Source: UBA1764 sp045616685 (lineage in GTDB: Bacteria; Bacillota; Clostridia; Peptostreptococcales; Anaerovoracaceae). Taken from it: a stretch of 52,483 bases of DNA. The first letter of the stretch is position 1; each line of letters opens with the position of its first letter. Shown here in pieces: positions 1 through 8,105 of this stretch. The DNA is taken from assembly GCA_045616685.1 (NCBI GenBank), contig JAZLHF010000012.1, positions 1 to 52,483 on the forward strand, in the 5' to 3' direction. Made by a program: the position numbers and the translations under genes. The notes under the pieces were generated by a model. That model was not told where the DNA came from. It searched no databases and saw nothing but the letters and a program-made list of their open reading frames with translations.

Positions 1-186
1 ATTCGGAAAAATTGACTTAATGAAATCTTCGTAAGTAAAACCTTGCCAAATAGAGATTCTTTTATTCGCAAGTTCTTCTGCTGACGAATAATAGGGTTGC
101 TCTTCTTCGCCACATGCAGTGAGTATTGCTAGCATCATGGCGCAAAAAAGAATAAATAATATGGTTTTCTTTAATATGTTTCTCAT
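1..186 (-). CDS. Solute-binding lipoprotein, N-terminal part (runs off window edge)
   Basis: The first 62 codons of a gene that continues beyond base 1. The ATG is at 184-186. The product begins with a basic n-region (MRNILKK), a hydrophobic stretch and the lipobox LTAC, so it should be a lipoprotein anchored outside the membrane. The mature part starts with acidic residues and then reads ELANKRISIWQGFTYEDF, which resembles the opening of family-3 periplasmic solute-binding domains (LxGKxIGVQxGT...). It starts 26 bases after the symporter gene and is probably in the same transcript, so it may bind an amino acid or dicarboxylate. The binding-protein call is an inference from a short stretch; the lipoprotein call is firm. 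Confidence 0.6.
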   Translation of the reverse strand, partial: MRNILKKTILFILFCAMMLAILTACGEEEQPYYSSAEELANKRISIWQGFTYEDFIKSIFPN

Positions 187-212
187 AGCACTTTTAATGT
201 TTTCTCTATAAA

Positions 213-1811
213 TTATTTATTATTACAAAGTATTTTTCTATCAATCATTCCGAGTTTTTCAGACTGATTTAACAAACCAAGAGGAATTAGAAATTGATCA
301 GCCCCAGTTGCAATAAAGTCCAAAAAAGTATCACAAGCAATAGCAATTGTTAATGCCTCAACCGGGATCCCCAACTGAGCAAATATTACCGTATAAGCTC
401 TAATTGCTCCTCCTGGAACTGGAGGGGTTGCTATTGCGAGAATTGCCGCAGTAAAAATCATAATAATAAACCAAGATACTGATACTTCAGAATTATATTC
501 ACTGTAGCTATAAAGTGAAATCACAAGATAGCTTATAGCTGTTGCTGGCTTGAAAATAACCATCCCTAAAGGGATTCCAAAAGCGGTCATTTTTTCTTCT
601 ATGCCATAGGCCTTCTGGCAAGCAGAAATATTTGATCCAAATGCAGCAGCTGATGACGCAGTAGTAAGAGCAATTAACAATGTTGGCAGTCCTTTCTTAA
701 AAAGCGCAATCGGATTCACATGATTTCTAATACCTGTGTACACCAGCATTATTACAATTGCAAAAACTACACAAGCAATAAATACTGCGAAGAACTTCCC
801 GACAGTTTTTAAGGCATCAGCTTTGTCAGACCACATCATTTCAATTATCACAACAAATATGAAAAACGGCACAAGCTTGCAAATAAATTCAATCAGAACT
901 TGAACAACATAGTTGATCTGTTCAACAGCCTTTGCAACAGAAGCAGTCTTTTGCCCAAGGAATAAAAGAGCAATCCCAATTACTACGGCAAGAAAAATGA
1001 TTTGCAAAGTATTACCGTCAATAAATGGGCTAAAAATATTACCAGGGATAATATTTAAAAGCATGGTAAATATCGCTGAAAGACCTTGCCCGCTGCCTCC
1101 CGTTTTTGAGAAGCTTAAAGAAAATATCGGAAGACATATAACCGAAAATAAAATCGTAAAGAAAAATACCCCACGAATATAACTGCCCAGAAGCTTTCTT
1201 CCGATTTTCTTTATTGTTGCGGCATCACCTATTCCATAAATGCCCCAAGCAACAGATAGGAAAACCATTGGGCCGGCAATACTTCCGAGAATATTAAAGA
1301 AAGTATCATAAATTGGAGTAAGAAATCCTTCAAGAATATTCAATCTAATCGCATCAGGCATTAACATACCAAGCAAACTGACAATTATTGCCGAAGCAAG
1401 CGCAAGTAAAAGTGAGAAAAGAGGATTAAGACTCTTCTTTTTCATCTGGAAATAATAAGTATTTATGCCATTTAAATAGGAATATTCCGGGGATAAACCT
1501 AAATGTCTTAAAACGCTGTTCCCAAAATTCGAGCCATCTTCTTCGTCCCTGGCAAATGCATTAAACGCATCTGATTTAATCTCAAGCTGCATGAACGGGC
1601 GAAAGAACTTTATTCCTGTTGAAAGCTTTATCTCCGCATCGCTTATAACATCCCTTGTCCTAAGCAGAATTTCATCAATAGACAAAGCATATCTTTTGCA
1701 ATCTTTTTCTGATAATTTGATGCCTTTTGCGAACTCTTCAGCAGTTGCAGTGCACAAGTCCATATCTTGAGGGGTTAATTTGTAATTATATGTTTCAATT
1801 GTTCTTTTCAT
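213..1811 (-). CDS. Dicarboxylate/amino acid:cation symporter with extra N-terminal domain
   Basis: 532 residues. From about residue 130 on it is a sodium- or proton-coupled symporter of the DAACS/GltP-DctA family: many hydrophobic segments, a serine-rich re-entrant loop (TTASSAAAFGS), and the late region PPVPGGAIRAY followed by ACDTFLDF. The family usually has about 400-440 residues, so the first ~130 soluble residues are additional. They alternate helix and strand and contain YALSIDEILLR, which looks like the N-box helix of a RsbW-type HATPase fold, but the usual Asn is missing. That reading is tentative. A solute-binding lipoprotein follows 26 bases downstream. No strong Shine-Dalgarno precedes the ATG; an in-frame stop upstream excludes a longer form. 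Confidence 0.88.
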   Translation of the reverse strand: MKRTIETYNYKLTPQDMDLCTATAEEFAKGIKLSEKDCKRYALSIDEILLRTRDVISDAEIKLSTGIKFFRPFMQLEIKSDAFNAFARDEEDGSNFGNSVLRHLGLSPEYSYLNGINTYYFQMKKKSLNPLFSLLLALASAIIVSLLGMLMPDAIRLNILEGFLTPIYDTFFNILGSIAGPMVFLSVAWGIYGIGDAATIKKIGRKLLGSYIRGVFFFTILFSVICLPIFSLSFSKTGGSGQGLSAIFTMLLNIIPGNIFSPFIDGNTLQIIFLAVVIGIALLFLGQKTASVAKAVEQINYVVQVLIEFICKLVPFFIFVVIIEMMWSDKADALKTVGKFFAVFIACVVFAIVIMLVYTGIRNHVNPIALFKKGLPTLLIALTTASSAAAFGSNISACQKAYGIEEKMTAFGIPLGMVIFKPATAISYLVISLYSYSEYNSEVSVSWFIIMIFTAAILAIATPPVPGGAIRAYTVIFAQLGIPVEALTIAIACDTFLDFIATGADQFLIPLGLLNQSEKLGMIDRKILCNNK

Positions 1812-1855
1812 AATTTCTTATCGTTTTCGTATTCTCCTGTTTGAGACGGTGCAAA

Positions 1856-1864
1856 ATTATATCA
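1856..1864 (-). promoter_or_regulatory. Extended -10 promoter of the symporter gene
   Basis: On the minus strand the sequence reads TGATATAAT, a perfect -10 box with the TGn extension. It lies about 45 bases before the symporter ATG. No good -35 hexamer is found at 16-18 bases, as is usual for extended -10 promoters. Confidence 0.45.
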
Positions 1865-1961
1865 CAAACCGTCAAAATGACTTGCTCTGGCGGGATTTTT
1901 GGTCTATAGCCGGCCGTCACGACCACAAATTGCATTTAAGAAGGATATCAAAAATAGAGTA

Positions 1962-3215
1962 TTAAATATCCAGGCTGTCTGGATTTAAAAGGAAATCAAA
2001 AACATTCATTGTCAAAATGCCGTTTTCATTATATAGCGGCGCAATAGCATCCTTGGTAATGATTATTTTTTTGAATCCGTCACCTGTCATTAAAAGAGGC
2101 CTTTGTTCTTGCAAAAGTTTTGAGTCGTCAGGTACTGTATAAGCTGACTGAATATAGTATCTTTTTGATTCTTTATTACATACAAAATCTATTTCAAGAT
2201 GCTTCCTAATCTTTTTCCCTGATGCATCAACTTCATTTACAATTACTAAACCAATATCAACATTATACCCTCTGAGCCTAAGCTCATTATATATTATGTT
2301 TTCTAAGGCATGAGGAGCTTCTATTTGTCTAAAATTTAGCCTAGCATTTCTTAAACCTATATCAGAAAAATAATATTTTGCTGGCGTGTCAATATACTTC
2401 TTCCCTTTAACATCATATCTAATAGCACTTTCAACCAAAAAAGAATCTTCTAAGTAATCAAGGTACTTTTTGATTGTTGTAGGACTAATACTTTTGTTTT
2501 TAACACTTTTAAATGTACTCGACAGTTTATTTGGATTTGTTAAAGACCCCATTCCCGATGACAAAATGTTTATTATCTCTTCAATTTCCACTTTATTTCG
2601 GATGTTATTTCTTCCAACTATATCTGAAATATAAGTTTCTTCAAATAATGATTTGAGAAAATCTGATTTTTGATCAGAGGTCTTAAAGGAAAAGATTAGA
2701 GGAAGCCCACCATATATCATGTAGTCTCTTAAGCCATCTTCCTTATTACCATCATATACACTCATGTATTCAGCAAAAGACAAAGGCTGCATATGCACTT
2801 CGTCTCCTCTTCCACGGAATTCTGTAATAATATCTTTTGAAAGAAATTTCGCATTGCTTCCGGTAACATAAATATCAACATTACTTCTTCTTGCAAGACT
2901 GTTTAACACTGCCTCAAAATCCGTCAAGAGCTGTATTTCATCCAAAATCAAATAGTATATTCCATCATCTTGCAATACATCGGACAGATATTGGAATAAC
3001 ACTTCTGGGTCACAGTATTTTTTATTTTCATAAGAGTCAAAGGCGATTTCAATAATATGGTCTTTTGAAACTCCGGATTCTATAAGATGTGAATGAAAAA
3101 GTTTAAACAGGAGATAAGATTTTCCACATCTTCTAATTCCTGTTACAACTTTTATCAAACCATTTTGCTTCTTCAATATTAGTTTGTTTAGATAAATATC
3201 TCTTTTAATTTCCAT
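1962..3215 (-). CDS. AAA-family ATPase with DUF4143 C-terminal domain
   Basis: 417 residues. The N-terminal half is a P-loop ATPase: Walker A GIRRCGKSYLL near residue 26, Walker B YLILDEIQLL near residue 91 and sensor-like VTGSNAKFL. The C-terminal half contains the features of DUF4143 (DYLEDSFLVESAIRYD, KYYFSDIGLRNA, and a nuclease-like end with EIDFVCN). This AAA_14/DUF4143 family is very common in anaerobic Firmicutes and Bacteroidetes and has no settled biochemical role; the end of the protein resembles restriction-endonuclease-like folds. It is a single-gene unit with its own promoter. Length is normal for the family. Confidence 0.9.
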   Translation of the reverse strand: MEIKRDIYLNKLILKKQNGLIKVVTGIRRCGKSYLLFKLFHSHLIESGVSKDHIIEIAFDSYENKKYCDPEVLFQYLSDVLQDDGIYYLILDEIQLLTDFEAVLNSLARRSNVDIYVTGSNAKFLSKDIITEFRGRGDEVHMQPLSFAEYMSVYDGNKEDGLRDYMIYGGLPLIFSFKTSDQKSDFLKSLFEETYISDIVGRNNIRNKVEIEEIINILSSGMGSLTNPNKLSSTFKSVKNKSISPTTIKKYLDYLEDSFLVESAIRYDVKGKKYIDTPAKYYFSDIGLRNARLNFRQIEAPHALENIIYNELRLRGYNVDIGLVIVNEVDASGKKIRKHLEIDFVCNKESKRYYIQSAYTVPDDSKLLQEQRPLLMTGDGFKKIIITKDAIAPLYNENGILTMNVFDFLLNPDSLDI

Positions 3216-3270
3216 TTAACAGCCCTTCTACTGCAAATAAATGCGGATTCCCGCGGTTTTCACCATTAAT

Positions 3271-3300
3271 ATTATACTATGCTGTTATTTTAAGAGTCAA
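3271..3300 (-). promoter_or_regulatory. Sigma-A-type promoter of the DUF4143 ATPase gene
   Basis: Minus-strand -35 TTGACT (3295-3300) and -10 TATAAT (3271-3276) with an 18-base spacer. Transcription would start near 3264, leaving a leader of about 48 bases containing AGAAGGGC before the ATG at 3215. Confidence 0.65.
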
Positions 3301-3311
3301 TCCAATAAGGT

Positions 3312-3349
3312 AAATAAAAAGGATAAAAAGCAGACCGCAAGGCCTGCTT
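3312..3349 (-). terminator. Rho-independent terminator downstream of GNAT gene
   Basis: On the minus strand a 9-bp stem (AAGCAGGCC / GGTCTGCTT, one G-U pair) with loop TTGC occupies 3328-3349 and is followed by a T-rich tract TTTATCCTTTTT. It lies about 85 bases after the GNAT stop codon. Confidence 0.75.
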
Positions 3350-3393
3350 AAAGATTGAATGCACGAGATAAAGTTTTATTTTAATTATACAAT

Positions 3394-3423
3394 CGGCACA
3401 TTGAAAGGACATTCAATGTGCCG
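3394..3423 (-). terminator. Perfect 12-bp hairpin just after the GNAT gene
   Basis: CGGCACATTGAA (3394-3405) pairs perfectly with TTCAATGTGCCG (3412-3423) around a six-base loop. It starts 11 bases after the GNAT stop. The tail is AT-rich but lacks a real U-run, so it may protect or pause the transcript, with the stronger terminator at 3312-3349 following it. Confidence 0.5.
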
Positions 3424-3434
3424 CATTTTATCGC

Positions 3435-4070
3435 TTAGATCAGCTGTCCAGGAAGCTTCTTCTTTTCCATGAACGGAAACGTTGCTTCATAAGTTGCAAA
3501 TTCCTCAGGATTTTCATCGCCGACAAAATAGCCCTTCGGTGTAGCATACTCTCCACTGATTCCATCAAGATACCCAAGAATCAGCTCTTTGCACAGGAAA
3601 AATGATGCATCTTCTCCCTCTGGTAGTCCGTGATACCGGATACCGTACTCGCTTGCATACCTGAATCCGCTTTTTCCATAAAACAAAATGTTCCCTTCAA
3701 AGCAGATTGCTCCACAACCGAGTTCTCGGGCTTTCTCAAGCGAGTAGTCCAATAGAATCTTTCCATATCCCTGCCGTTTAAGCTCAGGGGCAATGCATAT
3801 CGGCCCCATTGTCATAATGGGAATATCTCTGCCATCATCTGCTTTAATAACAGTTCTGACAAAGACATTCTGCCCAATAATCCTTCCATCCTTTTTCATG
3901 ATGAAATCAAGCTCTGGCACAAAATCCTTATCATCTCTCAGACATTTCAGCACATAATGCTCCAGGCAGCCTGGACGGTATACATTCCAAAAGCTCTCTC
4001 TTACGAGTTTTTCTACCTCACGATAATCTTCCTTTTTCTCTAAACGAATTATATAGTTATTTTTATTCAT
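3435..4070 (-). CDS. GNAT-family N-acetyltransferase
   Basis: 211 residues. The acetyl-CoA-binding region is clear: a beta-strand ending in GPICIAPELKRQGYG (the R/Q-x-x-G-x-G loop) followed by the helix KILLDYSLEKARELG and then the strand plus FYGKSGF, typical of YhbS-like GNAT proteins. The substrate cannot be read from sequence. The ATG at 4068-4070 is preceded by a strong AGGAGG site. The 5' leader on the minus strand contains two interlocked perfect inverted repeats (4106-4154). An unknown lipoprotein gene ends 138 bases upstream, so the two may be co-transcribed. The gene ends with two hairpins. Confidence 0.9.
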   Translation of the reverse strand: MNKNNYIIRLEKKEDYREVEKLVRESFWNVYRPGCLEHYVLKCLRDDKDFVPELDFIMKKDGRIIGQNVFVRTVIKADDGRDIPIMTMGPICIAPELKRQGYGKILLDYSLEKARELGCGAICFEGNILFYGKSGFRYASEYGIRYHGLPEGEDASFFLCKELILGYLDGISGEYATPKGYFVGDENPEEFATYEATFPFMEKKKLPGQLI

Positions 4071-4105
4071 TGTTTTTCCTCCTGATGATTGTTAACTGCA
4101 ATACT

Positions 4106-4154
4106 GGGAGGTTGTGTTTGATTGTATTCGCAACCTCCCGGTTACAATACAATC
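4106..4154 (-). promoter_or_regulatory. Pseudoknot-capable leader upstream of GNAT gene
   Basis: Two perfect 9-bp inverted repeats are interlocked. GGGAGGTTG (4106-4114) pairs with CAACCTCCC (4131-4139), and GATTGTATT (4120-4128), inside that loop, pairs with AATACAATC (4146-4154). The order S1-S2-S1'-S2' is that of an H-type pseudoknot on either strand. It lies 36 bases upstream of the GNAT ATG. It matches no riboswitch class I recognise. Confidence 0.5.
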
Positions 4155-4208
4155 TCCAGTGTGTTGTACTTAATCAAAAAGCACTCTCCTTCAAAAAATA
4201 TTTATCTA

Positions 4209-5078
4209 CTACTTCTTAAACATTAAGTCTTTGCAATCTTCCTCTGCAGCACCCATCCATGCAAGCGTTCCATCATCAAATGCTGTAAAACTTCCAATTT
4301 GATTTTCTTCGATAATAGTAATTGTTTCTTCCTTATTTTGATCTTCTGGGAATTCGATACGTCTGTGGACCCCATCTTTATAGTAAAGCGCTCCATCTGG
4401 TGTAAATACGGCATTCATCTCCCATTGATCTGTTTCTAATGCAGAACTGCCCCAAGTAACCAAAAGCCGAAGTGTGTTGTCTCCATTATCTGTAATATCG
4501 AGCACTGCTCTTTGTGTTACAGAATCAGTATAGCTGCCTACAAATTTTGATAAGTCGTCTGCTTGCCTATCATCAGTTCTAGTCTTTAATTCATCAACAA
4601 TAGTTTTAAAAGTATCTTCTAGCATTTCTCCATTATCTGTTACTGTTAAAACATACTGCTTCTCACCTATAAACCATCTTGCAGCCTTTAAATCATCAAG
4701 AGTTGCATACATATCTTCTTCTGGTTCTCCTTGTGCTTCTGTATAGAAGATTGTATTATCCCCACTATAGATTCCAGAGATATCATCAAATGTTGCTGCT
4801 GTTGCCCTGAAACAATAGTCATAGCCACCTACCACAAAATTGTATTGAGCAATTCCATATTGTTCAGAATCAATTCCGAAGAATTTTTCATCTGATACTC
4901 CTGCGACTCCAGGGCTTACTAAATTAACATTATATTTTTTGTTTATTTCTGATAAAGATGAATATTCTGTCATTGGGTTTGGCAGTCCATCAATCTTTCC
5001 TTCTTCATTTTTTTCTCCGCATCCTGCAAAAGAGAAAACCATTGCAAGTGTTAAAATTAGCATTAATATCTTTTTCAT
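4209..5078 (-). CDS. Lipoprotein of unknown function
   Basis: 289 residues with an N-terminal lipoprotein signal (MKKILMLILTLAMVFSFAGC; lipobox FAGC). I recognise no family. The mature protein appears to have two parts: residues about 35-170, with aromatic-rich strands (YNFVVGGYDYCFRATA), and a beta-rich second half (VGSYTDSVTQRAVLDITDNG, LLVTWGSS, MNAVFTPDG, LYYKDG, RRIEFP) that looks like a small lipocalin- or META-like barrel. Residues GDNTL and DDGTLAWMG fit the turns of such a fold. This structural reading is a guess. The ATG follows AAAGGAT; a TATAAT box at 5098-5103 lies about 20 bases upstream of the start. Confidence 0.8.
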   Translation of the reverse strand: MKKILMLILTLAMVFSFAGCGEKNEEGKIDGLPNPMTEYSSLSEINKKYNVNLVSPGVAGVSDEKFFGIDSEQYGIAQYNFVVGGYDYCFRATAATFDDISGIYSGDNTIFYTEAQGEPEEDMYATLDDLKAARWFIGEKQYVLTVTDNGEMLEDTFKTIVDELKTRTDDRQADDLSKFVGSYTDSVTQRAVLDITDNGDNTLRLLVTWGSSALETDQWEMNAVFTPDGALYYKDGVHRRIEFPEDQNKEETITIIEENQIGSFTAFDDGTLAWMGAAEEDCKDLMFKK

Positions 5079-5403
5079 AATCCTTTATCTCCAAAATATT
5101 ATATATTAAACAATTTTCTTGAAAAAATTCCATTACTATTGAGAATCTCTGCCCTATATCTTACTTCCTGCATATATACTACTCCTTCAAATTACAGGTT
5201 AAACTTAATTCGCATTAGAAAAATTCCTTCTTTCAAATTCATTATTGCTTATTACCGAGAAGTGTTATACCTTCCGCTATTGCAGCAATAGTATTCGTAT
5301 TCCTGTCAAAATATTTGCCATTTGTTGTCTCCATCTTGTGATAAATGTAAGATATCCTATCCCAGTTATCTGCTTAGCAGATTTGCCCGTTCTTTTATCT
5401 AAC
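5079..5403. other. 325-base gap without a credible gene
   Basis: AT-rich intergenic stretch between two lipoprotein genes. It holds a possible -10 box for the downstream lipoprotein (TATAAT on minus, 5098-5103) and two perfect odd palindromes, CTATTGC-A-GCAATAG (5277-5291) and ATCTGCT-T-AGCAGAT (5368-5382). A 71-codon plus-strand reading frame here lacks a ribosome site and runs into the end of the next gene, so I do not call it. Confidence 0.5.
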
Positions 5404-6069
5404 CTATGGATTTGGAATCATCCCAAGTTCTATATACAAAGTGTAGTAGTCGTCATATAAACCGCAGCAAGCGTCCATACCGGGATTGGTTCCAAAAGCA
5501 TTTTGCAAAACGAGTTCCCAAGAGCCATATTTCATAAATAAGAAATCAGCCGTAGGGCCTTCTTCATTGCCATATTTTTCGAGGTTACTCTGCTTTACCT
5601 TAGCAAGTCCCTCGGGGTCATCCTTATAAGATTCCAGACGGATACGATTTCTCTCAGCACTGATGGTACGCGCCATTTCCTCTATACTCTTGCCCTCGGA
5701 TCTCAACTGATGGAGCATATCATACATATCAGCAATGCTCTCATGATAGGCAATTCTGTCCTGCTTTCCGCCTTCGACTGCTACTGGATCTGTCCAGTCA
5801 TACTCGGCATAAACTCCTAGGCGAGCAGAATCGGGATTAGGTGAAAACCCATAAACGGCATCGGGGTTTTCAATGATATCCTCCATCGCCGTTGGATTTT
5901 CCCTGGGATCGTGTTGATAAGAAAATTTTTCAGAACCATCCGCCGGAGTTTCAATTACAGCAGGCTCTGTCATATCATTCGGTACAGAGTTATTTTCGCA
6001 GCCGGACAGAAGCGCAACTGCAAGTATAAGAATTATAAGAGAGTTAAACAGCGATTTTCTAGCTTTCAT
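5404..6069 (-). CDS. Lipoprotein with conserved-looking C-terminal helical domain, unknown function
   Basis: 221 residues from the ATG at 6067-6069, chosen over an ATG eight codons earlier because it gives a clean signal peptide (MKARKSLFNS, hydrophobic core, lipobox LLSGC) and follows GAAGAAA. After a linker of about 45 residues comes an Asp/Pro-rich stretch (YGFSPNPDSARLGVYAEYDW), then a helical part (SIADMYDMLHQLRSEGKSIEEMARTISAERNRIRLE) ending with YGSWELVLQNAFGTNPGMD and CCGLYDDYYTLY. The end reads like a compact, conserved module, perhaps the kind found at the C-terminus of secreted or exchanged proteins in gut Firmicutes, but I cannot name it. It stands alone between two unrelated genes. 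Confidence 0.8.
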   Translation of the reverse strand: MKARKSLFNSLIILILAVALLSGCENNSVPNDMTEPAVIETPADGSEKFSYQHDPRENPTAMEDIIENPDAVYGFSPNPDSARLGVYAEYDWTDPVAVEGGKQDRIAYHESIADMYDMLHQLRSEGKSIEEMARTISAERNRIRLESYKDDPEGLAKVKQSNLEKYGNEEGPTADFLFMKYGSWELVLQNAFGTNPGMDACCGLYDDYYTLYIELGMIPNP

Positions 6070-6146
6070 AACGATTTCTTCTTTCAAAAACAAATATTAA
6101 ACACCATCAACTCAATTAGACGCTTATTATTATGCAAAATATGTGC

Positions 6147-6896
6147 CTACATCAATGATTGTTCATAACGCCTAATTCTTTTAACAATTACTACAACTAA
6201 AGGACTAAGTACGATTTCAACAAAAGTCTTTAGTGAGCCTTGAATGACGATAATAGCTATAAGCTGATAACTACTTTGAATTATTGTTCCATATCCACCA
6301 ATAGAAGCATATAGCAGTGGTAAAAATACCATAGAGTCAATTATCTCACCACAAAATGAAGAGAATAAACTTCTATGTACAAACATTAAGTCTGTGCCGC
6401 GTTTATCTCTTCTTTTCATCCTGCGAAATATTAAATCATTAATCAAATCACCACACATATAGGCTGTAAGTGAGGCAAATAAGACACCAAAAGAAGATCC
6501 TAGCACATCACTAAATTCCGCAGAATATACTTTATCAACACCCGGCATAGCAATTACGATTTCAAAAATACCAACCATGAACAGATTCACAAAAAATGAA
6601 ATCCAACTGATCTTTCTGCTCCATGCATATCCATATATTTCAGAAAAAATATCTGATGAAATATAGATAAATGGAAATACAACAAAAGAAGCGGCTATGG
6701 ATAATGGAAAGCCATCAACCTGCCAACCAAACAAAGCGATGCTTTTTGTTGCAACCACATTGCTTATAAGCAGAGAAGCAACCGATATCACAGCAAGTAT
6801 TAAGAATAACGGGGACATTTTTCTGTGAACTCTAAGCTCAAGACTGTCTATTATTTTTTCAAAAAGTTTTTTCATAATAAAGTAGTCTACATGCAA
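6147..6896 (-). CDS. Queuosine-precursor-type transporter (VUT/YhhQ family)
   Basis: 249 residues, or 242 if the second ATG at 6873-6875 (MKKLFEK) is used; neither start has a good Shine-Dalgarno sequence. Six or so hydrophobic segments, with the family signature FPFIYISSDIFSEIYGY around residue 75 and the second polar patch YMCGDLINDLIF around residue 142. E. coli YhhQ of this family imports queuosine precursors (preQ0/preQ1). It starts three bases after the PAP2 gene and closes the long dnaX operon. No queuosine biosynthesis gene is in the window, so the substrate rests on family membership only. Confidence 0.85.
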   Translation of the reverse strand: MHVDYFIMKKLFEKIIDSLELRVHRKMSPLFLILAVISVASLLISNVVATKSIALFGWQVDGFPLSIAASFVVFPFIYISSDIFSEIYGYAWSRKISWISFFVNLFMVGIFEIVIAMPGVDKVYSAEFSDVLGSSFGVLFASLTAYMCGDLINDLIFRRMKRRDKRGTDLMFVHRSLFSSFCGEIIDSMVFLPLLYASIGGYGTIIQSSYQLIAIIVIQGSLKTFVEIVLSPLVVVIVKRIRRYEQSLM

Positions 6897-6899
6897 ATC

Positions 6900-7862
6900 T
6901 TAATAATCATTATTTTTTTTGAATAAAGCTTTTCTTTCAGCTGCAGTAAATATGATTGGATAAACTGTCATAAAGAAAATGCTTTCACAAGCCTGCAATG
7001 TAAAATGTACGAAATCAATGCCAATACTTTTGCCCAAAGGATTCACAATAGCCGTAAGAATAAATGTGTATGCCAATGCGCCTATCATACTTCTTAGAAT
7101 CTTATGCTCAACGGTGCCTTCCGTACTAAATTTAACAAAGTGTCTTTCAATGTACCAACCTACAATCAATCCGAACCCAAGGCCAATATCCTTAAATCCA
7201 TCAACCGTCATTTTTTTAGGATCAACAAGAAGTTCTCCATTTACATAATCCATAGGATATTGCTTGTACCTAATAATAATCAAAACAATAGCACTTACTA
7301 TTATCGTAACAATAAGAACAATCCAATCCTTATCAGGATGTGCATCTATCCAATCAAGAAGTTTTTCTCCAAGGAGAGCCGCAAGCAATCCCAATGCACA
7401 ACCGACTACAACATCCTGTGGGGTGTGTACCCCAAGAAAGTTCCTAGATAACATCGTCAAGAAAATCATAAATCCACAGAAGATACAAATACCTCTGTTT
7501 TTGTGAAATATTCTAATAAGTGCTCCATAAAAAGATGCAGCAGATACAGAATGCCCACTAGGGAATGAATACCCTGTTGCACCTGCTACAACCTCTTGAA
7601 GAGGCTTAATTTCGGGGTTTCTTATCCAAGGGCGGTAAACACAGGCCAAAGATTTAGCCAATCCTACAAAATACCTGCTGATTCCATTTGAAAAGAGCAT
7701 AATAAGGCCTTTTTTCTTGTCAACAACCCAAAATACTATCAACGAAGGCACAACCACCCACTGATCTACCGAAATAGTTGTAATAAATGTAAAAAAATTA
7801 TTCAGGTAGCCACCTGTTAATTCTCTTAAATTTTGTAAAAATAATAAAAACTGAATATCCAT
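6900..7862 (-). CDS. PAP2-family membrane phosphatase
   Basis: 320 residues, integral membrane. The three phosphatase motifs of the PAP2 superfamily are all present: KSLACVYRP (K-x6-RP) near residue 69, PSGHS near residue 101 and SRNFLGVHTPQD (SR-x5-H-x3-D) near 138. The catalytic His and the aspartate that assists it are intact. About eight further hydrophobic segments follow. The family dephosphorylates lipid phosphates such as undecaprenyl pyrophosphate, phosphatidic acid or PgpB-type substrates; the exact one is unknown. The gene is nine bases downstream of a 63-codon gene and overlaps no other. The C-terminal half, with four to five extra segments, is longer than in minimal PAP2 enzymes. 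Confidence 0.9.
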   Translation of the reverse strand: MDIQFLLFLQNLRELTGGYLNNFFTFITTISVDQWVVVPSLIVFWVVDKKKGLIMLFSNGISRYFVGLAKSLACVYRPWIRNPEIKPLQEVVAGATGYSFPSGHSVSAASFYGALIRIFHKNRGICIFCGFMIFLTMLSRNFLGVHTPQDVVVGCALGLLAALLGEKLLDWIDAHPDKDWIVLIVTIIVSAIVLIIIRYKQYPMDYVNGELLVDPKKMTVDGFKDIGLGFGLIVGWYIERHFVKFSTEGTVEHKILRSMIGALAYTFILTAIVNPLGKSIGIDFVHFTLQACESIFFMTVYPIIFTAAERKALFKKNNDY

Positions 7863-7871
7863 TTGTTTTAC

Positions 7872-8063
7872 TCAACCATCTTCCCTAGTTAGTATGTTCA
7901 TCATAGGATGATCATTAATGTCTTTCATAAAAATAAATGTCACGTTTGTTCCGCCAGCATTTTCTTTCTTGTGAGTTACTTTAAAACCAACAGCTTCCAT
8001 TTGTGCAATAATTTTAGAGCTATCATTTGTGAATACAATAGGACTAGAATAATGAATGTTCAT
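7872..8063 (-). CDS. Small protein, possibly half a VOC/glyoxalase-like domain
   Basis: 63 residues with a strong start: AAAGGAG seven bases before the ATG. The pattern SSPIVFTNDSSKIIAQMEAVGF, then a strand with NVTFIFMKD, resembles the first beta-alpha-beta-beta-beta half of a vicinal-oxygen-chelate (glyoxalase/bleomycin resistance) domain, which normally has about 120 residues. No second half is seen in any frame nearby, since the PAP2 gene begins nine bases later. It is either a genuine one-module protein or the remnant of a longer one. The ribosome site and tight spacing favour translation. Confidence 0.6.
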   Translation of the reverse strand: MNIHYSSPIVFTNDSSKIIAQMEAVGFKVTHKKENAGGTNVTFIFMKDINDHPMMNILTREDG

Positions 8064-8105
8064 TTTTACTCCTTTATTTAAAACAATTCAATGAGAAAAT
8101 CCAAA

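Noticed and set aside
4155..4208. Tiny GTG-initiated frame after GAAGGAG before the pseudoknot
   Set aside because: Only four codons and the spacing between the site and GTG is a single base.
5245..5460. 71-codon plus-strand frame in the gap after the first lipoprotein
   Set aside because: No ribosome binding site, biased cysteine/isoleucine-rich composition, and it overlaps the end of a well-supported minus-strand lipoprotein gene.
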